Positions 1-8,476 of a DNA stretch of 44,175 nucleotides are shown in pieces. The notes under the pieces are model-generated. The model did no database searches. It worked only from the letters and a program-made list of their open reading frames with translations, and had not been told where the DNA came from. Origin of the DNA: an uncultured Clostridia bacterium (GTDB lineage: Bacteria; Bacillota; Clostridia; TANB77; CAG-508); contig CANQCU010000003.1 in NCBI GenBank assembly GCA_947590905.1, forward strand, positions 82,968 through 127,142, read 5' to 3'. Within the stretch, counting starts at the first letter, position 1. Each line of letters opens with the position of its first letter. The translations under genes and the position numbers were made by a program.

Positions 1-78
1 AAAGAGTCTATAGACAATAATGTTGGAAAACCTAAAGATGATATGACAGTTATTGTTATGAAAGTAAATAAAATTTAA
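1..78 (+). CDS. spoIIE: SpoIIE-like PP2C phosphatase, C-terminal end (partial)
   Basis: Only the last 25 residues are in the window; the gene enters from the left. They read KPKDDMTVIVMKV near the end, which is the closing strand motif (DDMTV) of PP2C/SpoIIE-type serine phosphatases, where the Asp pair contributes to the metal site. In sporulating Firmicutes, SpoIIE dephosphorylates the anti-anti-sigma factor SpoIIAA at the polar septum to activate sigma F. The fragment is too short to separate SpoIIE from RsbU-like phosphatases. The SpoIIE call leans on the family motif and on other sporulation genes in the window. A hairpin follows directly. Confidence 0.55.
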   Translation, partial: KESIDNNVGKPKDDMTVIVMKVNKI

Positions 79-88
79 TTAACAAATG

Positions 89-130
89 GATGGTATATGA
101 TTTTATATCTGGGTAATACCATCTATTTTT
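89..130 (+). terminator. Probable Rho-independent terminator after the spoIIE-like gene
   Basis: GATGGTAT (89-96) pairs perfectly with ATACCATC (116-123) and is followed by a T-rich stretch. It sits 10 bases after the upstream stop codon. Confidence 0.55.
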
Positions 131-260
131 ATTGCACCGGCAAATTTCACAGAAATTTCTGGAGTAAAAAGGTTAAGCTACCTTTATTCGTGCGGTTTGC
201 AAAGCAAATCCGCACATATGGCAAAGCCACTTTTCTTATTTCATATATATTAAGTAAAAA
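131..260. other. Non-coding stretch with consecutive short hairpins
   Basis: A 60-codon open frame spans this gap but has no ribosome site and looks like nothing known, so I treat it as non-coding. Visible foldbacks are AAATTTC/GAAATTT (142-158) extended by CCGG/CTGG, AGGT/ACCT (about 170-183), and a GC-richer hairpin in which GTGCGGTTTGC pairs with GCAAATCCGCAC with one bulge (190-215). The composition differs from the surrounding AT-rich DNA. It could be a repeat remnant or a structured RNA. Confidence 0.35.
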
Positions 261-264
261 TATC

Positions 265-293
265 TTGATTTTTATATAGTTTTAATATACAAT
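265..293 (+). promoter_or_regulatory. Candidate sigma-A promoter of the first PBP gene
   Basis: TTGATT (265-270), 17-base spacer, TACAAT (288-293). The -10 lies 5-8 bases before the only plausible start codons, so transcription from here would give an almost leaderless message. Confidence 0.4.
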
Positions 294-297
294 AATT

Positions 298-2572
298 TTG
301 GTGAAAGCATTGGGAACTAATAAAGGAAAAGATAAAAAAAGTAAAAAGAAAAATATAAAAGTAAAAAAGTATGAAGATAAAGCAATATCAGCAAAAAGAT
401 TAATAAAAATTGCTGTATTTATCATATTACTTTTCTTGTGCCTAATTTTTAGAATAGGTTGGATTCAATTTGTTCAGGGGGCACATTTAAAGGAGCTTGC
501 TTCAAGACAGCAAACTTTAAATAAAACTATTGCTCCAGCAAGAGGAACAATTTATGATACAAATGGACAAACACTAGCCATGAGTGCTAAGGTTGATACA
601 GTAACAATCAATCCGTCTAAATTTGTAAAAAAAGATGAACCAGCTGAAACAAAAGCACTCCAAGAAAAAGTTGCAAGAGGATTATCAGAAATATTTGAGT
701 TAGATTATGAAACAGTATATAACAAAGTTTGTAGTAAAAACACATCAGAAACAATAATAAAGAAAGTAGAAAAAGAGCCTATTGATAAATTAAAGGCATG
801 GATGGAAGAAAATAGTATAACAGTAGGAATTAATATAGATGAAGATAATAAAAGATATTATCCATATGGAAATTTAGCATCATATGTAATAGGCTTCACA
901 GGCTCAGATTCACAGGGATTATATGGAATAGAGAAAAAGTGGGACTCTGTTTTAGCAGGAACATCAGGTAAAATTGTAACTACAAAAGATGTAAGCGGAC
1001 AAGAAATTTCAGACAATGCTAGACAATATGTAGAAGTAGAAAATGGAAGTAATATATACTTAACAATAGATGCAAATATTCAAAGTATAGTTGAAGAGCA
1101 TTTAGCACAGGGAGTAGCTGACAACAAAGCAACTGCACGGTTCAGCAATTGTAATGAATCCACAAACAGGGGATATACTAGCAATGGCTACATATCCAAG
1201 TTATGATTTAAATCATCCAAATACAATAAATAATGAAGAAGACCTAGCAAATTGGGACAACCTAACGAGTGAAGAAAGAAGCACAAAATTATTAAATATG
1301 TATGGGGGAGACAGAAACTTTACAAGAACATATGAGCCAGGCTCAACATTTAAGTTAATAGTTACAGCAACAGCTTTAGAAGAAAATATAACAACAACAG
1401 ATAAAGCAGGAGATTTTAACTGTACAGGGTCTATGGTAGTTGCTGATAGAAAAATAAGTTGTGCTTCATCTGCTGTACACGGCTCACAAAGCCTAAGACA
1501 AGCTCTAGGAAATTCATGCAATAGTGCTTTTATACAACTAGGACAAAGAATAGGTAAGGCAACATTATATAAATATTTTAGAGCATTTGGATTTTTTGAT
1601 AAGACAGGAATAGAAATAACAGGTGAAAGTGGAAGTATATTTCATAACATAGATGATATAGGACCAGTAGAACTTGCAACTACATCATTTGGACAAAGAT
1701 TCAATATAACTCCGCTTCAATTAATAACAGCAGTATCTGCAATTGCAAATGACGGAGTATTAATGCAACCTAGAATAGTTAGAGAAGTTGTAAATGTTGA
1801 TACAGGAGCTAAGACAGAAATAGAAGAAAAGGAAGTAAGACAAGTAATATCAGTAGAAACAGCAAGCAAAATAAGAGATATGATGGAATATGTTGTAACA
1901 GATGGAGGAGGAAAATTTGGAGCAGTAGAAGGCTACAATATAGGAGGAAAGACAGGAACATCAGAACCAGCACCAGGGAAAAAAGAAGAAGGTTATACAG
2001 TTTCATTCATATCACTTGCACCAGTAGAAAAACCAGAAGTAGTAATATTAGTTGCAATATATAATCCACAAGGGAAAAATCCTTATGGAAGTAAAATCGC
2101 AGCTCCAATAGTTTCAAAAATGATGGGAGAAATATTACCATATATGGATATAGCATCAGAAAATTCAGATAAAACAGGAATAACATCAGCAATGACTAAT
2201 GTGGTAAGTGTTCCAGATGTAACCAATAAAACCTTAACAGAAGCTAAAAAAACACTAGAAAATTTAGGATATAAAGTAGTATGTGAAGATACAAAAAATA
2301 GTAATTCAGTACTTGTAAAAGAGCAAGTTCCAGCAAAAGAAACCAAAGTTTTATCAGGTGCAACTGTAGTTTTATATACAGAAGAAAATGATGTAAGAAC
2401 TTCTATTACAGTACCAAATTTAATGGGAAAAACATTATCTGAAGCAAAAGATGCATTGTCAGATAAAAATTTAAATCTTACTTATTCAGGAAGCGGAAAA
2501 GTAGTAAGCCAAAATGTAGCAGAAGGAGTATCAGTAGAGAAGGGAACAATTATAACAGTAAAATTAGAATAA
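298..2572 (+). CDS. Class B penicillin-binding protein with two PASTA domains, +1 frameshift at CGG 1138
   Basis: This is a peptidoglycan transpeptidase (PBP2/SpoVD/FtsI group) anchored in the membrane and acting outside the cell. Reading to 1137, skipping C1138 and continuing from GGT1139 gives about 757 residues. In order these are a basic N-terminus, one membrane helix (about 37-57), the dimerisation domain, the transpeptidase with active-site STFK (Ser about 349), SCN (about 406) and KTG (about 551), then two PASTA repeats (about 635-693 and 699-757). Without the shift, translation stops at 1206 before any catalytic motif. The intact paralogue downstream has GGS at the shift point, matching the restored GS. 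The start is TTG298 or GTG301; no Shine-Dalgarno is visible. All catalytic motifs remain in the second frame, which argues against decay. SpoVD-like is possible, but the two PASTA domains make exact orthology unclear. Confidence 0.9.
1138..1141 (+). other. +1 frameshift site 1 (CGGT) in the PBP gene
   Basis: In frame: GCA ACT GCA CGG TTC. Skipping C gives GCA ACT GCA GGT TCA GCA ATT, that is ATAGSAIVMNPQTG, matching the paralogue's GGSVIIMEPNTG. No SD-like stimulator or slippery heptamer is seen upstream. Confidence 0.8.
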
Positions 2573-2664
2573 ATGATAAAAGAAAAATTTGAATAGAAAC
2601 TTAGAATTTAAGTAATAAAAGAAAAAGGTATATAAGTAATAATAAAGGAATGTCATAAATAGAT

Positions 2665-3303
2665 ATGGAATATATAGATATAAAAGCAAGTTATACAGAA
2701 GACGATATAAAAAGAATATCAGAGAGCATTAAGTTAGGAAGAATCATAGTTCTTCCGACAGATACTGTATATGGAATAACAACATCACCTTTTAACGAAG
2801 AAAGTGTAAAAAAAATTTATAGCTTAAAAGAAAGAAATCTATCTAAACCATGCAATATATTAGTATCTAATGTTAACATGATAGAAAAAGTAACAAAAAG
2901 TATATCAGAGATAGAAGGGAAAATTATAAAAGAATTTTTTCCAGGAGCTTTAACAATAATTTTTGATAAAAATGATGTAATTCCAAGTGTAGTTACATCA
3001 GGACTTGATACAATAGGAATAAGAATGCCAGACAATAAATTTCTATTAGAACTTATAGAAAATATAGGATATCCAATACTTGCAACAAGTCTTAATTTAT
3101 CAGGAAAACAGGCAGAGATAAATATTAAAAACTTACCAGACAAAATTGAAAAAAATGTAGATATGATAGTAGATGCGGGAGATGCAAAAATAAAAAGAGC
3201 ATCAACAATAATAAAAGTAGAAGGGAAAAAAATAAAGATTTTAAGAGAAGGCCCTATAACAAAAGAAGAGATAGAAAGAAAAATAAAGGAAGGAATAAAA
3301 TAA
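2665..3303 (+). CDS. tsaC: Threonylcarbamoyl-AMP synthase (TsaC/YrdC family)
   Basis: This enzyme makes threonylcarbamoyl-AMP from threonine, bicarbonate and ATP for the t6A37 modification of ANN-decoding tRNAs, in the cytosol. The 212 residues show the YrdC fold signature: the early ILPTDTVYGI motif, KERNLSKPCNILVS (lysine- and arginine-rich binding loop), PGALTIIF, GIRMPDN and ATSLNLSG. The length fits the short TsaC form without the extra C-terminal Sua5 domain. The ATG follows a weak purine-rich stretch. The stop overlaps the next gene's ATG by one base (TAATG), so the two are probably translationally coupled. Its sitting between two PBP genes has no obvious functional meaning. Confidence 0.9.
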   Translation: MEYIDIKASYTEDDIKRISESIKLGRIIVLPTDTVYGITTSPFNEESVKKIYSLKERNLSKPCNILVSNVNMIEKVTKSISEIEGKIIKEFFPGALTIIFDKNDVIPSVVTSGLDTIGIRMPDNKFLLELIENIGYPILATSLNLSGKQAEINIKNLPDKIEKNVDMIVDAGDAKIKRASTIIKVEGKKIKILREGPITKEEIERKIKEGIK

Positions 3304-3785
3304 TGTTAGGATATATAGTTACATTTATTATAAGTATGATACCAATAATAGAATTAAGAGGAGCTATACCAGTTGGAGTGTTTACATTTCACTTAACGTA
3401 TGCAGAAGCATTTATAATAAGCTTCATAGGAAATATTATACCTGTATATTTTATAGTTAAATTCATAAGACCTATATTCGACCTACTTAGAAAGATAAAA
3501 ATATTTAGAAAAATAATAGATTGGATATCAGAAAAAGCAACTAAGAAAATCGCAGAAAATAAAAGACTACAAACTGCAACTCTATTAGGTTTATATCTAT
3601 TTGTTGCAATACCTCTTCCAGGAACAGGAGCTTGGACAGGAGCATTAATTGCAAACTTTTTGGAGTTACCACCTAAAAAAGCTGTCCCACCAATATATGC
3701 AGGAGTATTTACTGCAGGGGTTATCATACTAGCACTTACAGCTATAGCAAACGGTGGAATAAATTATTTATTTACTCATATGTAA
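3303..3785 (+). CDS. Small integral membrane protein, COG2426 / 'small multi-drug export' family
   Basis: The protein has 160 residues with several hydrophobic helices. The family pattern is recognisable: MIPIIELRGAIPVG near the N-terminus and the matching IPLPGTGAWTGAL motif in the second half, as in COG2426 (Sm_multidrug_ex). The export function in the family name is weakly supported. The paired ELRGAIP and PLPGTGAW re-entrant-like motifs resemble those of SNARE-associated/DedA-type proteins. It is one-base overlapped with tsaC. Substrate unknown. Confidence 0.75.
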   Translation: MLGYIVTFIISMIPIIELRGAIPVGVFTFHLTYAEAFIISFIGNIIPVYFIVKFIRPIFDLLRKIKIFRKIIDWISEKATKKIAENKRLQTATLLGLYLFVAIPLPGTGAWTGALIANFLELPPKKAVPPIYAGVFTAGVIILALTAIANGGINYLFTHM

Positions 3786-3805
3786 ATAAACCCAAGTAAT
3801 ATTTA

Positions 3806-3838
3806 TTTTTAATTTAATTTTAATTTTAATTTTAATTT
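3806..3838. repeat. Short tandem TTTTAA-type repeat
   Basis: About five copies of a TTTTAA/TTTAA unit between the small membrane protein and the second PBP gene. Low-complexity; could serve as an AT-rich upstream element. Confidence 0.5.
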
Positions 3839-3906
3839 GTAATATGATTTATATAATTAGAAGTATAAATTATTTAAAAATAATATTTATTTTTATGTAT
3901 TCATAA

Positions 3907-3949
3907 ACTTTCTATAAATTAATATAATTTTATTAGATTTATAGAAAGT
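3907..3949 (+). promoter_or_regulatory. Perfect 12-bp inverted repeat next to the start of the second PBP gene
   Basis: ACTTTCTATAAA (3907-3918) and TTTATAGAAAGT (3938-3949) are exact reverse complements with a 19-base loop. The right arm runs into the only ribosome-site-like stretch (AAAGTGGTGA) before the TTG start at 3962. As RNA, the hairpin would occlude initiation; as DNA it could be an operator. Confidence 0.55.
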
Positions 3950-3961
3950 GGTGAATTAAAT

Positions 3962-5941
3962 TTGGCAAATATTAGTACAAAGAAAAGAATAAGAAGAGCT
4001 CTACTCGTATGTGTAGGGCTATTTTCATTAATTATAGTTAGAATTGCATATATTCAGTTTGTTCAAGGAGAAGAACTTCAAAGTTTGGCTTATGTACAAC
4101 AAACATTAGATAGAAAAATAAATCCTAAAAGAGGAGTTATATATGATAGAAATGGAGAAATACTTGCAGTGAGTGCAAGTGTTGAAACTGTAACAATAAA
4201 TCCTACGAACATTGCAAAAGAAAATAAAGAAAAAGTGGCAAAAATTTTTTCAGAAATTTTTGAATTAGATTATGAAACAGTTCTAAAAAAAGTAAATAAA
4301 AAGACTTCCATCGAGACAATTGTAAGAAAAGTAGATAAAGAAAAAACTGATAAATTAAGACAATGGATGGAAAATGAAAAAATAGTATCAGGAATAAATA
4401 TAGATGAAGATACAAAAAGATATTATCCTTACGGAGATTTGGCATCACATATAATTGGATTTACTGGTTCAGATAACCAAGGATTAGACGGAATAGAAGC
4501 AAAATACAATGAAGTTTTAAGTGGGGTTCAAGGGAAAATAGCACGTACAACTGATGCTTCAGGAAAAGTTATAGGTAGTGGAGAAGAAGAATATATTGAA
4601 GCTGTAGATGGAGATAGCTTAGTTTTAAGCATAGACAGTAATATTCAATCTATTGTAAGTAAGTACCTAGAAGAAGCATGCATAGATAATGAATGTACAG
4701 ATGGTGGCTCAGTTATAATAATGGAACCAAATACGGGAGACATTCTAGCTATGGCAACATATCCAGAATATGACTTAAATAGTCCTTTTACAATAAATAG
4801 TGAAGAACTAAAAAATACGTGGGATACTTTAAGCCAAAAGGATAAAAATATAGCTTTACAGCAAATGTGGAGAAATAAAGCAATAACAGATACATACGAA
4901 CCAGGATCAACTTTTAAATTAATTACAACATCAATTGCTCTAGAACAAAAAGTAGTAACAGAAACAGATAAAAAAGGTGAATTTGTTTGCACAGGCGGAA
5001 TAGACATAGCAGGGACATATATTAAATGTTGGAGATATTATAGACCACATGGAGCGGAATCTTTAAGAGAAGCACTTATGAATTCTTGCAATCCTGTATT
5101 CATAGGTCTTGGACAGAAAATAGGGGTAGCTCCATATTATGATTATTTGGAAAAATTTGGATTATTAAATAAAACAGGTGTAGATTTACCAGGAGAAGCG
5201 GGAAGTATATTCTTAAAAGAAGATAAAGTAGGACCAGTAGAGCTTGCAACTTTATCATTTGGGCAAAGATTCGAAGTAACCCCAATACAATTAATAACAG
5301 CAGTATCTGCAATAGCAAATGGAGGAAATGGCGTAAAACCAAGAGTTGTGACAGCAGTTATTAATTCAAAAACAGGAGAAAAGAAAGAGATAGAGAAAGT
5401 AGAAACAGGCAGGATTTTATCAGAAGATACAGCAAGCAAAGTAAGAGATATGATGACATCAGTTGTCGCAGAAGGAACAGGAAAAAATGCAGGAGTTGAA
5501 GGATATGAGATAGGAGGAAAAACAGGCACATCAGAAGATGGAGTAAATACAAATAAATATGTAACATCTTTTATGGGAATGGCTCCAACAAAAAGTGCAA
5601 AACTAGTTATACTTGTTGTTTTATATAACCCAACAGGAGAGGGAGGACATCAAGGAGGTGCAGTTGCAGCACCAGTTGCAGGAAAAATATTAAGTGAAGT
5701 TTTACCATATATGGAAATTGAAAAAACAGAAGATACAGAAAAAGAGAAAGTAGAAGTTCCAAATATAGTGGGTCTTACAGTAAAAGAAGCAAAAAAGATA
5801 TTATCAGAATTAGGTTTAGAATTAAATATAAATAATAAGCCAGAAGGAATGAAAGAAGCAGAACTAACCATAACAAATCAAATACCTAATGAAGGAATTA
5901 TATTAGATAAAAATAGCTATATAGTGTGTGATGTAAATTGA
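3962..5941 (+). CDS. Class B penicillin-binding protein, SpoVD-like, one PASTA domain
   Basis: This is a membrane-anchored peptidoglycan transpeptidase of 659 residues, paralogous to the frameshifted PBP upstream (shared RYYPYG.LAS.IIGFTGSD.QGL.GIE segment and matching catalytic blocks). One N-terminal membrane helix (about 12-30) is followed by the dimerisation domain, STFK (Ser316), SCN, KTG (Lys520), and a single C-terminal PASTA domain (about 598-659). Length and the single PASTA fit SpoVD, the spore-cortex/septal PBP2-type enzyme, but PBP2B/FtsI is not excluded. The start is TTG preceded by a purine-rich stretch lying inside a hairpin arm. The reading frame is intact and contains no in-frame CGG. 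A strong hairpin follows the stop. Confidence 0.9.
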   Translation: MANISTKKRIRRALLVCVGLFSLIIVRIAYIQFVQGEELQSLAYVQQTLDRKINPKRGVIYDRNGEILAVSASVETVTINPTNIAKENKEKVAKIFSEIFELDYETVLKKVNKKTSIETIVRKVDKEKTDKLRQWMENEKIVSGINIDEDTKRYYPYGDLASHIIGFTGSDNQGLDGIEAKYNEVLSGVQGKIARTTDASGKVIGSGEEEYIEAVDGDSLVLSIDSNIQSIVSKYLEEACIDNECTDGGSVIIMEPNTGDILAMATYPEYDLNSPFTINSEELKNTWDTLSQKDKNIALQQMWRNKAITDTYEPGSTFKLITTSIALEQKVVTETDKKGEFVCTGGIDIAGTYIKCWRYYRPHGAESLREALMNSCNPVFIGLGQKIGVAPYYDYLEKFGLLNKTGVDLPGEAGSIFLKEDKVGPVELATLSFGQRFEVTPIQLITAVSAIANGGNGVKPRVVTAVINSKTGEKKEIEKVETGRILSEDTASKVRDMMTSVVAEGTGKNAGVEGYEIGGKTGTSEDGVNTNKYVTSFMGMAPTKSAKLVILVVLYNPTGEGGHQGGAVAAPVAGKILSEVLPYMEIEKTEDTEKEKVEVPNIVGLTVKEAKKILSELGLELNINNKPEGMKEAELTITNQIPNEGIILDKNSYIVCDVN

Positions 5942-5944
5942 TAA

Positions 5945-5978
5945 GCAAGAAAAGCAGAATTTATTCTGCTTTTCTTGC
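5945..5978. terminator. 15-bp perfect hairpin between convergent PBP and sortase genes
   Basis: GCAAGAAAAGCAGAA (5945-5959) and its exact complement (5964-5978) enclose a 4-base loop. It lies four bases after the PBP stop and contains the last codons and stop of the sortase on the other strand, so it probably ends transcription in both directions. A clear T-run is missing on the plus side. Confidence 0.6.
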
Positions 5979-6752
5979 AACAACAACAAATCTTCCATCT
6001 TTTGTATGATAAGCACAAGTAGATAGTGTAAGAAGACTATCGCCATAATTTGCAGTCTTTGAAGTATCATAAAGAGAAGCTTTTTTAGCATTTTCTACAT
6101 ATTCATTATATTCTTGCTCATTTGTAGCATTTATAAAATAATAATATCTAAATACATCTTTTTCTGATTTATAATAAACTTTTGATTTGAAAACAGCAAT
6201 TATATCATAAACAGCATCTTCTTTATTTGTAGTGAATCTAATAGTAGGATGCTCATCAAAAAAGCTCTTTTTTTCATATTTTAATAAATCTCTAAACATA
6301 GTGCCATTTTTCATGTTATGACCATATATAAGTAAATTGGTACTAGGAAGTTCAAAAGAATAGTCCTTGTCCAAGAAAATTGCACCGCTTGATGAAGACC
6401 TTTTCTCATAATTATGATTCATATAGAAACTGTTGTCATTTCCCTGTAAAACAGGATAATTAATATTTGTATTTTCAATTTCAATCCAAGCAACGATGTC
6501 AGAGTTTCCTTTTTGTAATTCTTCGAGTTTTAACATTCTTTCAGTTTTAACTGGATTGATCAAATTATCATCAGTAGTATTTTCTATAATAACTTCATTT
6601 CTATCTATAATAGTTTCATTTAACAAATTACTTTGCTTTTTAGCTTTATACATATCATATAGATATTCAGCAATATATAGTTCTGCACAGAAAATAGTAA
6701 GCATTAATGCTATGTAGCTTACACTATAAAAAATTTTCTTAAGATTTTTCAT
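5961..6752 (-). CDS. srtB: Class B sortase
   Basis: This is a membrane-bound cysteine transpeptidase that joins surface proteins to peptidoglycan. It has an N-terminal membrane helix (KKIFYSVSYIALMLTIF), a coiled linker, then the sortase fold with the catalytic His in YGHNMKNGTMF, Cys in TLSTCAY and Arg in DGRFVVVAR. The extra helix between strands 6 and 7 and the STCAYHTKDGRF block point to class B. I start at the ATG of MKNLKK, which follows AAGGATGA; an upstream TTG (6803) would add 17 residues with no ribosome site. Three proteins in the window carry sorting signals (TPKTG, LPKTG, LPDTG). Class B enzymes of C. difficile use S/PPxTG signals, so the adjacent TPKTG protein is the likeliest substrate here. 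Confidence 0.88.
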   Translation of the reverse strand: MKNLKKIFYSVSYIALMLTIFCAELYIAEYLYDMYKAKKQSNLLNETIIDRNEVIIENTTDDNLINPVKTERMLKLEELQKGNSDIVAWIEIENTNINYPVLQGNDNSFYMNHNYEKRSSSSGAIFLDKDYSFELPSTNLLIYGHNMKNGTMFRDLLKYEKKSFFDEHPTIRFTTNKEDAVYDIIAVFKSKVYYKSEKDVFRYYYFINATNEQEYNEYVENAKKASLYDTSKTANYGDSLLTLSTCAYHTKDGRFVVVARKAE

Positions 6753-6842
6753 ATAAATTTTCATCCTTACGTCTAAAACTTTAAAGATTGCTCTATTCTC
6801 CAACGTAGGAAAGACAAAGCTTTCTATGTAAAAGAAAAATAA

Positions 6843-6882
6843 AATAGCCTACATAGAAATATTAGATGCAATGTAGGCTATT
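6843..6882 (-). terminator. Terminator of the TPKTG surface-protein gene
   Basis: AATAGCCTACAT (6843-6854) and ATGTAGGCTATT (6871-6882) are exact complements; reading the minus strand, a T-rich run follows. A perfect palindrome, AGTTAATTAACT (6890-6901), lies between it and the gene. Confidence 0.65.
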
Positions 6883-6958
6883 GTTTTTTAGTTAATTAAC
6901 TATGCAATTTAATTAACTACTTGTAAAAATTACTTTAAATAACTAATTTGAATTAAAA

Positions 6959-8125
6959 TTATATTTCTTTTCTCTTTAATACAACAAATAGTATTGAAGA
7001 AATAACAAGTACACTTATAGCTAATGCTAAACTATCTTCTACACCTGTTTTTGGAGTTGTATCTTTTTGATTTGTATCATTAGGTGTAGGAGTAGGTGTT
7101 GGTGTTACTTCTGGAGTAGGTGTAGGTTCTTCTTCTTTTTGCTCAAGTTTTGCATAAATTGTTGTACTTTCTGTAATTGGTGTTTCAAAATTAAAATCTT
7201 TTGTATATTCACTATCTGAGTAAAAACCAACTAGTGTATAATTTGTTAAGTCTAATTCTTCTAAGTCTATCTCAGCTTCTACAGCTTCTCTTGTAAGAGT
7301 AGAACCACTTTGTAAAGAGATAGTTACAGCTTTATCTAATAATGAAACAGTTACTATAACATTTGGTATAAAAGTATCACCTTCAGTTTTTACACTTGAA
7401 TTTTCATTACTTACATATAAAACTTCATTATTTTCATCAGTTATTACAACTTGGTTACCTTGAACTAATATTTTGTAGTCAGAAGTATCAGTATTCTCTA
7501 CATCAAAAGTTGTTAGTGCAGGGTTATTTGTTGCAATATAAACTACGTTATCACTTTCAGTTGAAGTTAAATGTCCATTCATTATTATTTTTGGAGTAGC
7601 TTCAAGACCAGTTGCTTTTGCGATTTCTATTCCGTTATTTGCTCCTGTACCATTTCTTTTTAAAGTTAAATCTTTTACTTCTACAGTACCAGCATTAGAT
7701 AATATACCACCATAGGCATTATTTTCTACTGTTACTCCATCTAGTATAAGGTGACCACTATTATATGCTTGTGCACCATATTTTTCAGAACCACTTAAAG
7801 TAAGATCTTTTAATGTTAAAGTTGCTCCTGCTCCAGCAGTTAATAAAGTACCATTATTTCCAACATTAGACCAACCTTCAGATGCTTTAGTAATAGAATT
7901 ACCATTACCATCTATTGTTATATCTTTGTCACGTATCTCTATAGGTGAAGTTAATGCTATGCTATTTTTTAAACTAATAACATCATAATTTTCTTCAGAT
8001 TCAAGAGCTTCTTTTAGTTCAGATTCGTCAGCTACTTCATGAGTTGCAGCTTTTGCATAAGTTGGAACAAAAACTATTGCAACTAATAATAGTATTGATA
8101 ATAAAACTATTTTTATGTTTTTCAT
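6959..8125 (-). CDS. Sortase-anchored surface protein with beta-helix-like repeats (TPKTG signal)
   Basis: The 388-residue secreted protein has a signal peptide (KIVLLSILLLVAIVFVPTYAKA, cut near residue 26). A region of parallel beta-helix character follows, with short repeated strands of the type ITIDGNGNSI, LTLKDLTLSG, LILDGVTVEN, VEVKDLTLKR. A second domain contains a repeat-like module ending TTIYAKLEQ, then a PTPTPEVTPTPTP linker, the sorting signal TPKTG, a hydrophobic helix and a basic tail (LKRKEI). Such proteins bind polysaccharide or act as lyase-like adhesins, but I see no catalytic motif. The start is supported by AAAGGA upstream. It is co-directional with the neighbouring class B sortase, its probable anchoring enzyme. 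Confidence 0.82.
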   Translation of the reverse strand: MKNIKIVLLSILLLVAIVFVPTYAKAATHEVADESELKEALESEENYDVISLKNSIALTSPIEIRDKDITIDGNGNSITKASEGWSNVGNNGTLLTAGAGATLTLKDLTLSGSEKYGAQAYNSGHLILDGVTVENNAYGGILSNAGTVEVKDLTLKRNGTGANNGIEIAKATGLEATPKIIMNGHLTSTESDNVVYIATNNPALTTFDVENTDTSDYKILVQGNQVVITDENNEVLYVSNENSSVKTEGDTFIPNVIVTVSLLDKAVTISLQSGSTLTREAVEAEIDLEELDLTNYTLVGFYSDSEYTKDFNFETPITESTTIYAKLEQKEEEPTPTPEVTPTPTPTPNDTNQKDTTPKTGVEDSLALAISVLVISSILFVVLKRKEI

Positions 8126-8476
8126 TTAATCAAATCCTTTCATATTTTATTTTGTTAAAATACTATTTTCATTTTGAAACTTGAATATGCATTTTTAGTA
8201 TTTTGATGTTAAATATTGTGTACATTAAAAAATATTTTATACAAAATATTTTATTTTTGCTATTTATATAAATTTTTTCTACAAAATTTGTAATAATAAA
8301 TAAAGTAAAAAAATATAAAAAAACTTATTTATAAGTCAAATAAAAGATTAGAAAATGTATTAAAAAATGACATTTTTTTGTTGACTAGAATTAATAATTT
8401 ATGCTATAATTAAATACGAAATATAGCAAAATAAAGCTATTTTTTAAAAATAAAAAATAAAAAAGGAGAGAATTTT
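8126..8476. other. Divergent intergenic regulatory region
   Basis: This 351-base gap separates two divergently transcribed surface-protein genes. It is extremely AT-rich, holds an inverted repeat AAAATACTA/TAGTATTTT (8157-8165 and 8196-8204) on the side of the minus-strand gene, and a clear promoter for the plus-strand gene. No coding capacity is seen. Confidence 0.5.
8381..8410 (+). promoter_or_regulatory. Extended -10 sigma-A promoter for the dockerin protein gene
   Basis: TTGACT (8381-8386), 18-base spacer, TATAAT (8405-8410) preceded by TGC, an extended -10. Confidence 0.75.

Noticed and set aside
97-279. 60-codon open frame upstream of the PBP gene
   Set aside because: No ribosome site, no recognisable protein, overlaps several hairpins; treated as non-coding.
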